Made by a program: the position numbers and the translations under genes | Notes under the pieces: generated by a model | What the model was told of the DNA's origin: nothing | Seen by the model: the letters and a program-made list of their open reading frames with translations, nothing else | The model's database searches: none | Assembly: GCA_029565395.1 (NCBI GenBank) | Contig: JAKQOG010000278.1 | Span: 33,542-97,541, forward strand | Direction of reading: 5' to 3' | Length of the DNA: 64,000 bases | From: Candidatus Hydrogenedentota bacterium | GTDB lineage: Bacteria; Hydrogenedentota; Hydrogenedentia; Hydrogenedentales; CAILVY01 | In this document: positions 26,408 to 35,326 of the stretch, piece by piece | Layout of the letters: the number at the start of each line of letters is the position of its first letter | Numbering within the stretch: position 1 is the first letter of the stretch

Positions 26408-27337
26408 ATGAAAGCTATTCAGGTTGGCATTGTCCTATGTCTGGCGGGCGTATTGTGCGGGTGCGGGGCAAAACCGGGCGCGGTGCCGGTCAAACCCAAA
26501 GTGATTGGCGCGGCCCTGTTGACACAGACCCATGTGTTTTATCAGGACATGGTGTCGGCGATGGAGGATGAGGCGAAGAAGCAGGGATTCAAGTTGCGGT
26601 TGCAATACGCGGAATTCGACAGCCAGAAGCAGATTAACCAAGTTGAAACCTTTATCGCGCAAGGGGTGGATGCCATTATTGTGGCCCCAAACGACTCCAG
26701 TGGAATGACGCCGGTGATTGCCGCAGCGCGCGCCAAGAACATTCCGGTGTTCACGGCGGATATCGCGGCGCACGGCGCACAGGTGGTGTCGCACATCGCC
26801 TCGGATAATGAGAAAGGCGGTGTGCTGTTGGCGGAATATTTGGCAAAGCGCCTGAATGGGAAAGGGAAGGTGGCCATCATAGATCATCCGACGGTGGCGT
26901 CGGTGCAGGAACGCACCAAAGGCTTCTTACAGACTCTGGCGAAATATCCGGACATGCAGATTGTTCAGAAAGTGCCTGGGGAAGGCCAACGGGACAAGGC
27001 GATGCGGGTGACGCAGGATCTGCTTCAGGCGCATCCGGATCTGGCCGCCATTTTCGGGATCAATGACGATTCGGCGCTGGGCGCGCTCGCGGCCGTGGAA
27101 TCGGCAGGTCTGCAAGACAAAATCGTTATCGTGGGCTTCGATGGCACGCCCGAGGCGGAAACCGAAATTGCGGCGGGCAAGGCGCTTAAGGCGGATGCCG
27201 TGCAGTATCCGAAGAAGATCGGCCAGAAGACCATCGAGGTGATTGCAGCATGCCTGCGCGGCGAGAAAGTGCCGCCGGTCGTGCCGGTGGAGGTGGGGCT
27301 GATTGATCAGGCCTCGCTCAAGGGTGGGAAACCGTGA
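26408..27337 (+). CDS. Sugar ABC transporter substrate-binding lipoprotein, RbsB family
   Basis: 309 residues from the ATG at 26408, which has AAGGAG eight bases upstream; the earlier in-frame start lacks a site. The N-terminus (IQVGIVLCLAGVLCGCGAK) is a lipoprotein signal with the lipobox LCGC. The mature part is a type 1 periplasmic binding fold of the ribose/xylose kind: QINQVETFIAQGVDAIIVAPN, IPVFTADIAAHG, VVSHIASDNEKGG, FGINDDSALGALAAVE and IVIVGFDGTPEAE. It delivers a monosaccharide to the permease encoded downstream. The sugar cannot be told from sequence; the downstream mannosidase-family gene suggests a mannose-related sugar. Confidence 0.9.
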   Translation: MKAIQVGIVLCLAGVLCGCGAKPGAVPVKPKVIGAALLTQTHVFYQDMVSAMEDEAKKQGFKLRLQYAEFDSQKQINQVETFIAQGVDAIIVAPNDSSGMTPVIAAARAKNIPVFTADIAAHGAQVVSHIASDNEKGGVLLAEYLAKRLNGKGKVAIIDHPTVASVQERTKGFLQTLAKYPDMQIVQKVPGEGQRDKAMRVTQDLLQAHPDLAAIFGINDDSALGALAAVESAGLQDKIVIVGFDGTPEAETEIAAGKALKADAVQYPKKIGQKTIEVIAACLRGEKVPPVVPVEVGLIDQASLKGGKP

Positions 27338-27399
27338 GCCGAACGGCCTGTACATGGTAGAATAGGCGCTTACACGGCCCGAAAGGCGGAGCGATTGAA

Positions 27400-28908
27400 A
27401 TGAGCGAATACATTCTGGAAATGCGTGATGTCACGAAACGGTTCCCCGGCGTATTGGCCCTGGACAAGGCGCATCTGAAATTGCGTCCGGGCGATGTGCA
27501 TTGCCTTCTTGGGGAGAATGGCGCGGGCAAATCGACCATGATGAAAATCCTGGCAGGCGCGCAACCGGCGGATTCCGGGGAGATTCTGATCGACGGGACC
27601 GCCGTGCAGATTCTGTCGCCGCATCACGCCCAGGAATTGGGCATCAGCATGATTTACCAGGAATTCAATCTGAGCCCCTACCTCAGTGTTGCGGAAAACA
27701 TCTTTCTGGGCCGCGAGCCGAGGCTGGGCAAAAGCCCTTTTATTGACTGGAAGCGCATGTACAATGATTCCCGGGAGATCCTGAAACGGATACGCGTGGA
27801 CCTCGACGTGCGCCGGCCCGTGAATGAACTCAGCGTGGCCCAGCAGCAGATGGTGGAAATTGCCAAGGCGCTTTCGGTTAAGGCCAAGATCATTGTCATG
27901 GACGAGCCGTCCGCCACGCTCACGGAACATGAGCTTGCCGCGTTGTTTGATCTTATCCGTACCTTGAGATCCGATGGAATAGGATTAATTTACATCTCGC
28001 ACCGCCTGGAAGAGGTGTTTGAAATTGGCGATCAGGTCACCGTGATGCGCGATGGGCAGCATGTGGCCACGAAACCGGTCAGCGAACTCAACCGCGAAGA
28101 GATCATCCGCATGATGGTGGGCCGCGAGCTGACCGAGGAGTATCCCAAGGAATTTTTTACGCGGGGCGAGGAACGGCTCCGCGTGGAAGGGCTTGGCCGC
28201 GAAGGCGCCTTTAGCGACGTGAGCTTTTCGTTATACACCGGTGAAATTGTATCGTTGACGGGGTTGGTGGGTGCGGGCCGGACGGAAGTGGCGCGTGCGA
28301 TTTTTGGCGCGGACAAAATAACCGCAGGCCGCATCTTTCTTGACGGGAAGCCGGTGGAGGTCCGTTCGCCGCAGGATGCGATTAAGTACGGCATCGGCCT
28401 GCTGACGGAGGATCGCAAGAATCAGGGGTTGGTGCTGGGGATGACCGTTCGGGAGAATACCACGCTGGCCAGTTTGAAAAAATTGGTGAAACGCCTGTTT
28501 ATCAACCGCAAGGAAGAGCGCAGCGTTGCGGAGCAGTATGTTCGCGAACTCCAGATCAAGACACCGTCCGTTGAGCAGGTGGTGCAAAACCTGAGCGGCG
28601 GCAATCAACAAAAGGTGGTATTGGCCAAATGGCTCTTTACGCAATCGCGCGTGCTGATTTTCGACGAGCCCACCCGCGGGATTGATGTGGGAGCGAAGGC
28701 GGAAATCTTCAAGCTGATGAACGCCCTGATCAAAAAGGGCGTGGCCATTCTGATGATCTCCAGCGAATTGCCCGAGGTGCTCGGCATGTGCGACCGCGTG
28801 CTCGTGATGCACGAGGGGCGGCTCGCAGGCGAATTGACGCGTGAAGAGGCCTCCCAGGAACGCATCATGCGCCTGGCCACGGGCATGGGCAAGGCCGAAG
28901 CGGCCTGA
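27400..28908 (+). CDS. Sugar ABC transporter ATP-binding protein, RbsA/MglA family
   Basis: 502 residues with two ABC domains, the usual single-chain layout of monosaccharide importers. Domain 1 has Walker A GENGAGKST, the signature-like LSVAQQQMVEIAKAL and Walker B IVMDEPSATLT. Domain 2 has the degenerate Walker A GLVGAGRTEV typical of this family, signature LSGGNQQKVVLAKWL and Walker B VLIFDEPTRGID. A GGAG site precedes the ATG. It is 62 bases downstream of the binding protein and eight bases upstream of the permease, in one operon. It powers import at the inner membrane. Confidence 0.93.
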   Translation: MSEYILEMRDVTKRFPGVLALDKAHLKLRPGDVHCLLGENGAGKSTMMKILAGAQPADSGEILIDGTAVQILSPHHAQELGISMIYQEFNLSPYLSVAENIFLGREPRLGKSPFIDWKRMYNDSREILKRIRVDLDVRRPVNELSVAQQQMVEIAKALSVKAKIIVMDEPSATLTEHELAALFDLIRTLRSDGIGLIYISHRLEEVFEIGDQVTVMRDGQHVATKPVSELNREEIIRMMVGRELTEEYPKEFFTRGEERLRVEGLGREGAFSDVSFSLYTGEIVSLTGLVGAGRTEVARAIFGADKITAGRIFLDGKPVEVRSPQDAIKYGIGLLTEDRKNQGLVLGMTVRENTTLASLKKLVKRLFINRKEERSVAEQYVRELQIKTPSVEQVVQNLSGGNQQKVVLAKWLFTQSRVLIFDEPTRGIDVGAKAEIFKLMNALIKKGVAILMISSELPEVLGMCDRVLVMHEGRLAGELTREEASQERIMRLATGMGKAEAA

Positions 28909-28915
28909 TGCCGGT

Positions 28916-29923
28916 ATGAGCGCTCCCTCGGACTCCACCCACGCCGCACAAATCAAGCGGACCCTGCTTACCTTCGGTCCGCTGGTGTTAGCGCTGATTC
29001 TGGAAATAGTCATTTTTGAGATGATCGGCCGCAGACAGGACAATCCCGGATTTGCCTCTTTAAATACCCTGATCCTCGTGTTGAATCAATCCGCCGTATA
29101 TGGGGTCATGGCGGTGGGCATGACCTTTGTGATTATCACCGGCGGCATTGATTTGTCCGTGGGGTCGCTCGTGGCGTGTGCAGGGGTGTTGTGCGCGATG
29201 TTTGTGCATTGGGGCGGGGGAGAGCAAGTGTGGGCGTGGATTATCATTGGCTGGATCGCGGCGGTGGGGTTGGGCATGGTGGCGGGAAGCGTGGCGGGAT
29301 TGCTCATCACTTGGTTCAGCATTCCGCCATTTATTGCCACCTTGGCGTTGATGAGTTCCTTGCGCGGACTGGGAAATCTCGCCACGGATGGCAAACCGAT
29401 TTCACCGCTTCCGGAAGCCTACAATTGGCTGGGCCGGCATCCCTTGTGGGGGCAGGTGCCCGTGAGTGTGGTATTGCTTCTTCTCATATTGGCGGGTGGA
29501 GCGCTGTTGTTGAACCACACGCAGTTCGGGCGGCATGTGCGCGCTATCGGCGGCAACGAAGAATCGGCGAGGTTGAGCGGCGTCAATGTGATGCGCGTGA
29601 AATGGCTTGTGTATGTGTTGTGCGGCATGCTCACGGCGGTTGCGGGCCTGATTTTATCCTCGCGGTTGGGTTCAGGCAGTCCGAAGGTGGGTTTGGGCGA
29701 TGAACTGGCGGTGATCGCGGCGGTGGTGGTCGGCGGCACCAGCCTTAGCGGCGGCCGCGGCAGCATCGGCGGCACCTTCGTCGGACTGCTCGTGGTATCG
29801 GTGTTGAACAGCGGCCTGACATGGATAGGCGTGGAGACCTTCGGTCAGCAGGTAACCTTGGGTGTTGTCATTTTGGCGGCGGTGTTGCTCGATCAGTTAA
29901 AGACGCGCGGAAGCGCGTTTTGA
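28916..29923 (+). CDS. Sugar ABC transporter permease, RbsC family
   Basis: 335 residues from the ATG at 28916; the frame is open back into the ATPase gene, but that extension is charged and non-homologous. It is multi-spanning with the family signature GGIDLSVGSLVACAGV, IPPFIATLALMSSLRGL, GRHVRAIGGNEESARLSGVNV and VVGGTSLSGGRGSIGGTFVG. Only one permease gene is present, consistent with a homodimeric channel as in RbsC. It is coupled closely to the ATPase and followed 55 bases later by the GH38 gene. Confidence 0.93.
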   Translation: MSAPSDSTHAAQIKRTLLTFGPLVLALILEIVIFEMIGRRQDNPGFASLNTLILVLNQSAVYGVMAVGMTFVIITGGIDLSVGSLVACAGVLCAMFVHWGGGEQVWAWIIIGWIAAVGLGMVAGSVAGLLITWFSIPPFIATLALMSSLRGLGNLATDGKPISPLPEAYNWLGRHPLWGQVPVSVVLLLLILAGGALLLNHTQFGRHVRAIGGNEESARLSGVNVMRVKWLVYVLCGMLTAVAGLILSSRLGSGSPKVGLGDELAVIAAVVVGGTSLSGGRGSIGGTFVGLLVVSVLNSGLTWIGVETFGQQVTLGVVILAAVLLDQLKTRGSAF

Positions 29924-29978
29924 CAATTACGCGGGGGCTGGAAACAATATTGGCAGTACACAATAAAGGAATGTAAAT

Positions 29979-32771
29979 ATGCCCAGCAAACCGTATGTGA
30001 TTCATGTGATTTCCAATACCCACTGGGACCGCGAATGGCTCTACAATTTCCAGGAAACGAGGATGCTGTTGGTGGAGATGATGGATCAATTGTTGGAGAT
30101 TCTTGATACGGAGCAGGACTACCGGTCGTATCTGATGGATTCGCAGGCGGTTCCGGTGGAGGATTATCTCGAAGTGCGCCCGGAAATGCGGCCAAACGTA
30201 ATAATGCATGTTACGAATAAGCGTTTGCTCATCGGGCCATGGTATACCTGCCCGGAATGTTTTGAGGTGAACGGCGAGTCGCTGGTGCGCAACCTTCAGT
30301 ATGGCCACCGGGTGGCGCGGGAATTCGGCCACGTGATGAAAGTGGGGCACACGCCGTTTTCCTATGGGCAAAACTCGCAGATGCCGCAGATCTACAAGGG
30401 ATTCGGCATCGACACCATGCTCTTTTATCATGGCGTCAGCCACGATGAGGTGAAGAATGAGTTTATTTTCGAAGGGGCGGATGGCACGCAGATCCTCGGC
30501 AGCCAGATGAGCAGCGGCGCACGGTACAACTTCTATCACAATGTTTACCGGCCTGTGCGGTATGGAAAAGGCATCAATGACCGAGAATATGGCTGGAACG
30601 AGTTGGGGATGCAGTTCCATCTGTGCGGGCGTGACTACGAGATGGACCACCACCGGATTCTGGATCCAAAACTGGGATTTAATCAGGAATTGTTGCGGGA
30701 ACGGGTGCGCGCGCTCCGGGAAAGTGAAATCAATGTTTCGACGACACGTCATCTGGCGTTTATGAGTGGCCACGACAGCAGCAATGCCGACCGTGCGGAG
30801 TTGCGCATGATCGAGGAAGCGCGCCAGGCCCTTCCTGAGGATGAAATCAAGCATGACAGCTATGAAAATTTACTGGCTGCGATTAAAGCGGAAATGAAAT
30901 GGGACAAATTGACGGTGTTGAAGGGGGAACGCCGAACGCCCAAGCCCATGCCGGTGATCTTGCATCTGTACAGCGACGTGTTGTCCAGCCGTACGCGCAT
31001 GAAACAGCGGAACAGTCATGCGGAGGTATTATTGCAGCGGCAGACGGAGCCGTTTGCGGCAGTTGCAGCATGGCTGGGCGGCGCCTATCCGCAGGCATTG
31101 ATCGACCTTGCCTGGAAAACGCTGATGAAATGCCATGCGCATGACAGTATTTCCGGGAGCGGGGTGGATGCCATCGAAGAAGACATGCATTACCGCTTGC
31201 GGCAGGTGATCAACATCTCAAATGGCGTGTTGAAAGACTCGCTGGGCGCACTGCAACTGCGCATCGACAATAGCGATTGTGAACCGGATACCGTGCTGCT
31301 CACGGTGTTCAACCCCGCGCCGTATGCGCGGTCCGGCGTCGTGTCGGCGGCCGTCGATTTGCCGTATACCGGCCCCCGGGGCGAGTTTGAGTTAGTTGAT
31401 ATGGCCAATGGCGGGAAAGTGCCTGTGCAAGGGGCGGATCGCAAGCCCTTCTGGGCGGTGCAAAAGCATTTGGGTGACGCCGCATCGATGATGAAGGCAC
31501 AGCGTTTCCATGTGCATTTCGAAGCGAAAAACATCCCCGGATTGGGGTATGCCACCTACAAAGTGGACCGCAGCAGGATGTTCAAGCGCGGAAGCCTCGT
31601 TACAGCGGCGAATACGATGGAGAATGAGTATTTACGTGTCGCTATTCAGCCGGATGGAACACTGAAAGTCACTCACAAGAAAACCGGCATCACGTATTCC
31701 GATGTGCTGTATTTTCTCGATAATGGCGAAGCGGGTCACGCGTGGATGCATCATAATCCCGCGTTTGATCAGGTCATCGACAGTCGTGGTTTCCCCGTGA
31801 CGATTGCTCTGGAAGAAGACGGGCCGTTGCTGGCGCGATTCCGGGTGGAATGCCGGATGCAGATTCCCGCACGGCTCGATGAAAACGGCAGTGATCCCTG
31901 GCAGCGGCTTGATGGAGTTGGAAATTCAGCGCGGCGGTCGCCTGAGTTGCACGAACTTTGCATTATCTCCTTAATCACCTTGCGGCACGGCGAAGAGAGT
32001 GTGGGGATCACCGTCAAATTCAACAATACGGCGGAAGACCACCGTTTGCGGGCCATGTTCCCCACGCGGCGTCCAGGAACGACCTGTGATGCGGAAAGCG
32101 CCTTTGATGTCGTGGAGCGTGAAACGGTCTTTGGCGAAGGAAGCCCCTGGGAAGGCGCCCATGGCGTTACGTTCCCCATGCAGCGGTTCGTGGATGTCAG
32201 CGGGGAAGGCGCGGGGCTGGCGGTCATCAATGATGGCCTGCGCGAATATGAAGTAACCCAGGATAACGACCGCGCGATCGCCATAACGCTGATGCGGGCT
32301 TATGAAATCAATCTGGCCACCGTAAGTTGCCGCTGGGAAACGCATGCGGCGATGAAACTCGCACAATGCCCCGGCGAACACGAATTCAACTTCCTGATTT
32401 ACCCGCATGCGGGTGATTATGCGGAGGGCGGTGTATTTGAGCAGGCGGACAAACTCACCGTCCCCATGATCCCCGCGCAGAGCGGCCCGCACGGTGGTGA
32501 TTTGCCCAAACGCCACGGGTTCCTCAGCCTTTCCCCCTCAACCCTTATCCTCAGCGCCCTCAAACGCGCCGAAGACGGTAATGGCTTTATTTTAAGGGTG
32601 TTCAATCCCACGATGGAGCACGTGAAAGGAACGATCACCTTTGCAATGTCTCCCGCCTCCGCTGAAGTAGTCACCCTGGAAGAACTCCCCGAAGCCCCCG
32701 TGCCCATTAAACAAAATGCACTTCATGTTGACGTTGCGCCGAAAAAGATCGTAACGCTGCGTGTTGTATAA
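29979..32771 (+). CDS. GH38-family alpha-mannosidase-like protein, nucleophile apparently replaced
   Basis: 930 residues, no signal peptide, AAGGA site upstream. The N-terminal GH38 domain starts VIHVISNTHWDREW, with zinc ligands His15 and Asp17. In active enzymes a segment of the kind PDSFGQ carries the Asp nucleophile. Here the aligned segment reads GHTPFSYGQNSQMPQIY, with Phe127 at the Asp position. A later zinc-binding segment is present (KCHAHDSISGSGVD). The C-terminal beta-sandwich domains are intact (VLLTVFNPAPYARSGVV, LRVFNPTMEHVKGTITF). It probably acts in the cytoplasm on the sugar imported by the upstream transporter, but catalysis by the usual mechanism is doubtful. Confidence 0.85.
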   Translation: MPSKPYVIHVISNTHWDREWLYNFQETRMLLVEMMDQLLEILDTEQDYRSYLMDSQAVPVEDYLEVRPEMRPNVIMHVTNKRLLIGPWYTCPECFEVNGESLVRNLQYGHRVAREFGHVMKVGHTPFSYGQNSQMPQIYKGFGIDTMLFYHGVSHDEVKNEFIFEGADGTQILGSQMSSGARYNFYHNVYRPVRYGKGINDREYGWNELGMQFHLCGRDYEMDHHRILDPKLGFNQELLRERVRALRESEINVSTTRHLAFMSGHDSSNADRAELRMIEEARQALPEDEIKHDSYENLLAAIKAEMKWDKLTVLKGERRTPKPMPVILHLYSDVLSSRTRMKQRNSHAEVLLQRQTEPFAAVAAWLGGAYPQALIDLAWKTLMKCHAHDSISGSGVDAIEEDMHYRLRQVINISNGVLKDSLGALQLRIDNSDCEPDTVLLTVFNPAPYARSGVVSAAVDLPYTGPRGEFELVDMANGGKVPVQGADRKPFWAVQKHLGDAASMMKAQRFHVHFEAKNIPGLGYATYKVDRSRMFKRGSLVTAANTMENEYLRVAIQPDGTLKVTHKKTGITYSDVLYFLDNGEAGHAWMHHNPAFDQVIDSRGFPVTIALEEDGPLLARFRVECRMQIPARLDENGSDPWQRLDGVGNSARRSPELHELCIISLITLRHGEESVGITVKFNNTAEDHRLRAMFPTRRPGTTCDAESAFDVVERETVFGEGSPWEGAHGVTFPMQRFVDVSGEGAGLAVINDGLREYEVTQDNDRAIAITLMRAYEINLATVSCRWETHAAMKLAQCPGEHEFNFLIYPHAGDYAEGGVFEQADKLTVPMIPAQSGPHGGDLPKRHGFLSLSPSTLILSALKRAEDGNGFILRVFNPTMEHVKGTITFAMSPASAEVVTLEELPEAPVPIKQNALHVDVAPKKIVTLRVV

Positions 32772-32855
32772 ACTACGCGCTCGTTCACAAACGGTACTTT
32801 AGAACATAACCATAATTCATCTGCTTCACAAAGTCACTATCCCTGCGCCTTACAC

Positions 32856-33057
32856 CGTCATTCCCGCGCAGGCGGGAATCCAGGATTCAACAATAAAATG
32901 TATCTTCCGAGAGTTCCTGTATTTCAGGATTGTCACGCGTGATTAATTGCCGTTTCCAGGCACGATTTCACTTCTTGCGCAGGAATGACTTTAAGAACAC
33001 GAGTATGAAGGTGAAAAAAACATGAGGGCCTGGATTCCCGCCTGCGCGGGAATGACG
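32856..33057. repeat. 202-bp element bounded by a perfect 29-bp inverted repeat
   Basis: The arms 32856-32884 and 33029-33057 are perfect reverse complements over 29 bases, and each arm itself contains the palindrome ATTCCCGCGCAGGCGGGAAT. The arm resembles the dRS3-type repeats known from Neisseria and seen widely elsewhere. It lies in a 425-base gene-free gap between the GH38 gene and the convergent TIM-barrel gene. I see no coding sequence between the arms. Confidence 0.8.
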
Positions 33058-33196
33058 ATTGGGGTCTTATTTTGGGGATGCCCAGCACACACAATTGACA
33101 ATAGCTTTTTGTGTGCAAAAGCATGGATGATATTATCGGATGAGTAAAAAGCACTCATTTGGAATTGGGCGCTACTATGAAACAATATTAGTTTAG

Positions 33197-33985
33197 TTAT
33201 ACCGTGAGGTGTTTTAAAACGTTGCGGACGGAAGCCTCCTGATCCTTTATGGAGGGCTGGTATTCTAATCCGAAGATACCGGTGTAGCCCATTTTTTCGA
33301 TTTCGGCGATTAGGAAGGGATAATTGATTTCGCCGTTGTAGTGTTCGAAACGGCCGGGTACGCCCGCGGAATGGAAATGGCCGATGGTGTCGAGGTTGCG
33401 GCGGATGTGATTGACCAAATCGCCTTCCATGATTTGCATGTGGTAGCAGTCGAAGAGCAGGCGGAAATGTTTTGAGCCGATGCGGCGCACGAGGTCCGCG
33501 CCGCGGTCGCTGGAGTCGAGCCAATAGCCTTTGTGATCGTAGGGGAGGTTTAACGGTTCAAGCAGCAGCGTGATGCCCTCTTTTTCCGCCAAGTCCACGG
33601 TGGCTTTCAATCCATCGAGTACGGAGTGCTCCATTTCGGCATCGCTCATGCCGTCCACGGTATTTCCCGTGCACACAATCGTTGCCGGAATATTTGCACG
33701 CTTATTGAAATCGAAGGTCATGCGCGCACGGGCCAACCAGTCCTCGCGCCGGGCCGGATTGGTCAATCCGCCGCCGATGGATCCGTCCGGCGGGCCAATA
33801 ACAGTATTGGTGACCCGCACGCCGGCCTTCGCGGCCACTTCCGCCAGATGTTCCGGCGTCCCTTTGTAATTATCGCCCACGAGCCACATTTCGACGTTCT
33901 TGAATCCGATTTCAGCCGCCTTGGCCAGCCGCTGTTCGAACGGCAGGTGTGTCAGCGCCATTTCGATGCACAGTCCAAATTCCAT
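33197..33985 (-). CDS. Hydroxypyruvate isomerase-like TIM-barrel sugar isomerase
   Basis: 262 residues, full length for the family, with AGGAG seven bases before the ATG. It has the xylose-isomerase-like barrel: CIEMALTHLPFEQRLAKAAE, IGFKNVEMWLVGDN, ITLLLEPLNLPYDHKGYWLD, FRLLFDCYHMQIMEGDL, HFHSAGVPGRFEHYNGEINY and IFGLEYQPS. The Glu, Asp, His and Glu residues in these strands are the usual metal ligands and catalytic pair. It probably interconverts hydroxypyruvate/tartronate semialdehyde or related short ketoses. It is the last gene of a minus-strand operon, 15 bases after the aminotransferase. Confidence 0.82.
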   Translation of the reverse strand: MEFGLCIEMALTHLPFEQRLAKAAEIGFKNVEMWLVGDNYKGTPEHLAEVAAKAGVRVTNTVIGPPDGSIGGGLTNPARREDWLARARMTFDFNKRANIPATIVCTGNTVDGMSDAEMEHSVLDGLKATVDLAEKEGITLLLEPLNLPYDHKGYWLDSSDRGADLVRRIGSKHFRLLFDCYHMQIMEGDLVNHIRRNLDTIGHFHSAGVPGRFEHYNGEINYPFLIAEIEKMGYTGIFGLEYQPSIKDQEASVRNVLKHLTV

Positions 33986-34000
33986 GGTTCAATCTCCTGG

Positions 34001-35326
34001 TTATTTCAATAGCGTCCGCAGGACTTTGTTGATGCCCAACGCAATGGCATCGCACTCCGTATCGGTATAGTTCCGGTTGATATCGAGCATGAGCGCACGC
34101 GACAGATACTCCATCGCGCGCGGGCACATGTCCTTCGAATACTTGGGTAATTCATTCGGCGGTACACCGCTCCAGGGCAGGCCGTCTTCCGCCACGCATT
34201 TTTTCTCCAGGATGTGTTCCCAATACGTATAGATGTGCCAATCACGCACGGTGGAATCGTATACTCCTCCGATGGGCACGCCTTCGGCCTTCATGGCCTC
34301 CAGCGCTTTTTTTGTGACCTCCGGATTGGGCAGAAACATGACCAGGCAGACCGCGGTGTCGCCTGCCGGATCGGGGATGCGCCGGAAACTGAGGCCGAGC
34401 CGAGGCTCGATAGCTGCTTTAATACGGCTCTTGGCATGGCGGTATCCCGCGAGGATTTGTTCGCATTTCCGGATTTGGGCCAGCGCGACCGCGCCTTCCA
34501 ATTCGCTCATGCGGTAATTCTCGCCGCAGAACAACTCACCGTCGCGCCGTTCATGGGCGTAGCGGTCGGGGCGCCAGCACGCGGCCGTATCATGCCAGCT
34601 TTGCGCGCGGGTATAGAGCCACTCGTCGTTTGTGGTGATGAAACCGCCTTCTCCGCTCACAATAACTTTATAGAAGTCGAAACTGAAGCAGCCCATCGCG
34701 CCGATGCTGCCCAGACGTTTTCCCTGGAAGGAGCCTCCACCGGACTGCGCGGCGTCCTCCACCACAGGAATGCCCTTCTTATTGGCCACGTCCATAATGG
34801 CATCCATCTGTGCGGGAATCCCGCGCATATGGACCGGTGCAATGGCCTTGGTGCGTTTGGTAATAGCTTTTTCGATAGCCACTGGATCGAGGCAGAGGGA
34901 ATCGTCCACGTCCACAATAACCGGGATGGCATTGCTGGCGGCGACCGTGGCAGCGGTGGCAAAAAAGGTGTATCCGGGCACAATCACTTCGTCGCCCGTG
35001 CCCACACCGAGCGCGCGATACGCGGCCACAAGCGCCGAGGTGCAGGAATTCGTGGCAAGGCAGTATTTTGTTCCGATCAATGCCGCCATGGCCTGTTCCG
35101 CCGCGGCCACGCGGCTTGGTTTCGGGTTGTAATAGCGGAACAAATGGGGGCCGCGCACGTGATCGTCGCCCAAAATGATCTCTTTCAGTTTTTCTTTATT
35201 ATCCTCGCTGAAGTCCCAGAGGTCGATGAGTTCCCAAAGCTCCTCTTTCCCAATTTTCGTGGCGAACGGCCCCAGTTGTTCAACAGCCTTGGGACCTCCC
35301 TCAATAGCGAGTGTATCGTTGCTCAT
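34001..35326 (-). CDS. DegT/DnrJ/EryC1/StrS-family PLP aminotransferase
   Basis: 441 residues from the ATG at 35326. The frame extends to 35452, but a GGAAAAGAAGT site and the ATGA overlap with the upstream stop support the inner start. Family motifs: LIGTKYCLATNSCTSALVAAY, GDEVIVPGYTFFATAATV, PVHMRGIPAQMDAIM, VVEDAAQSGGGSFQGK, and FSFDFYKVIVSGEGGFI with the PLP lysine. The C-terminus (EDGLPWSGVPP onward, then CPRAMEYLSRALMLDINRNY) matches the longer branch of the family. Such enzymes aminate keto-sugars or inositol-type rings. The partner isomerase downstream fits a sugar or cyclitol route, but the substrate is unknown. Confidence 0.87.
   Translation of the reverse strand: MSNDTLAIEGGPKAVEQLGPFATKIGKEELWELIDLWDFSEDNKEKLKEIILGDDHVRGPHLFRYYNPKPSRVAAAEQAMAALIGTKYCLATNSCTSALVAAYRALGVGTGDEVIVPGYTFFATAATVAASNAIPVIVDVDDSLCLDPVAIEKAITKRTKAIAPVHMRGIPAQMDAIMDVANKKGIPVVEDAAQSGGGSFQGKRLGSIGAMGCFSFDFYKVIVSGEGGFITTNDEWLYTRAQSWHDTAACWRPDRYAHERRDGELFCGENYRMSELEGAVALAQIRKCEQILAGYRHAKSRIKAAIEPRLGLSFRRIPDPAGDTAVCLVMFLPNPEVTKKALEAMKAEGVPIGGVYDSTVRDWHIYTYWEHILEKKCVAEDGLPWSGVPPNELPKYSKDMCPRAMEYLSRALMLDINRNYTDTECDAIALGINKVLRTLLK

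Noticed and set aside
32856..33057. CRISPR-like repeats
   Set aside because: Only two copies, in inverted orientation and internally palindromic; no array.
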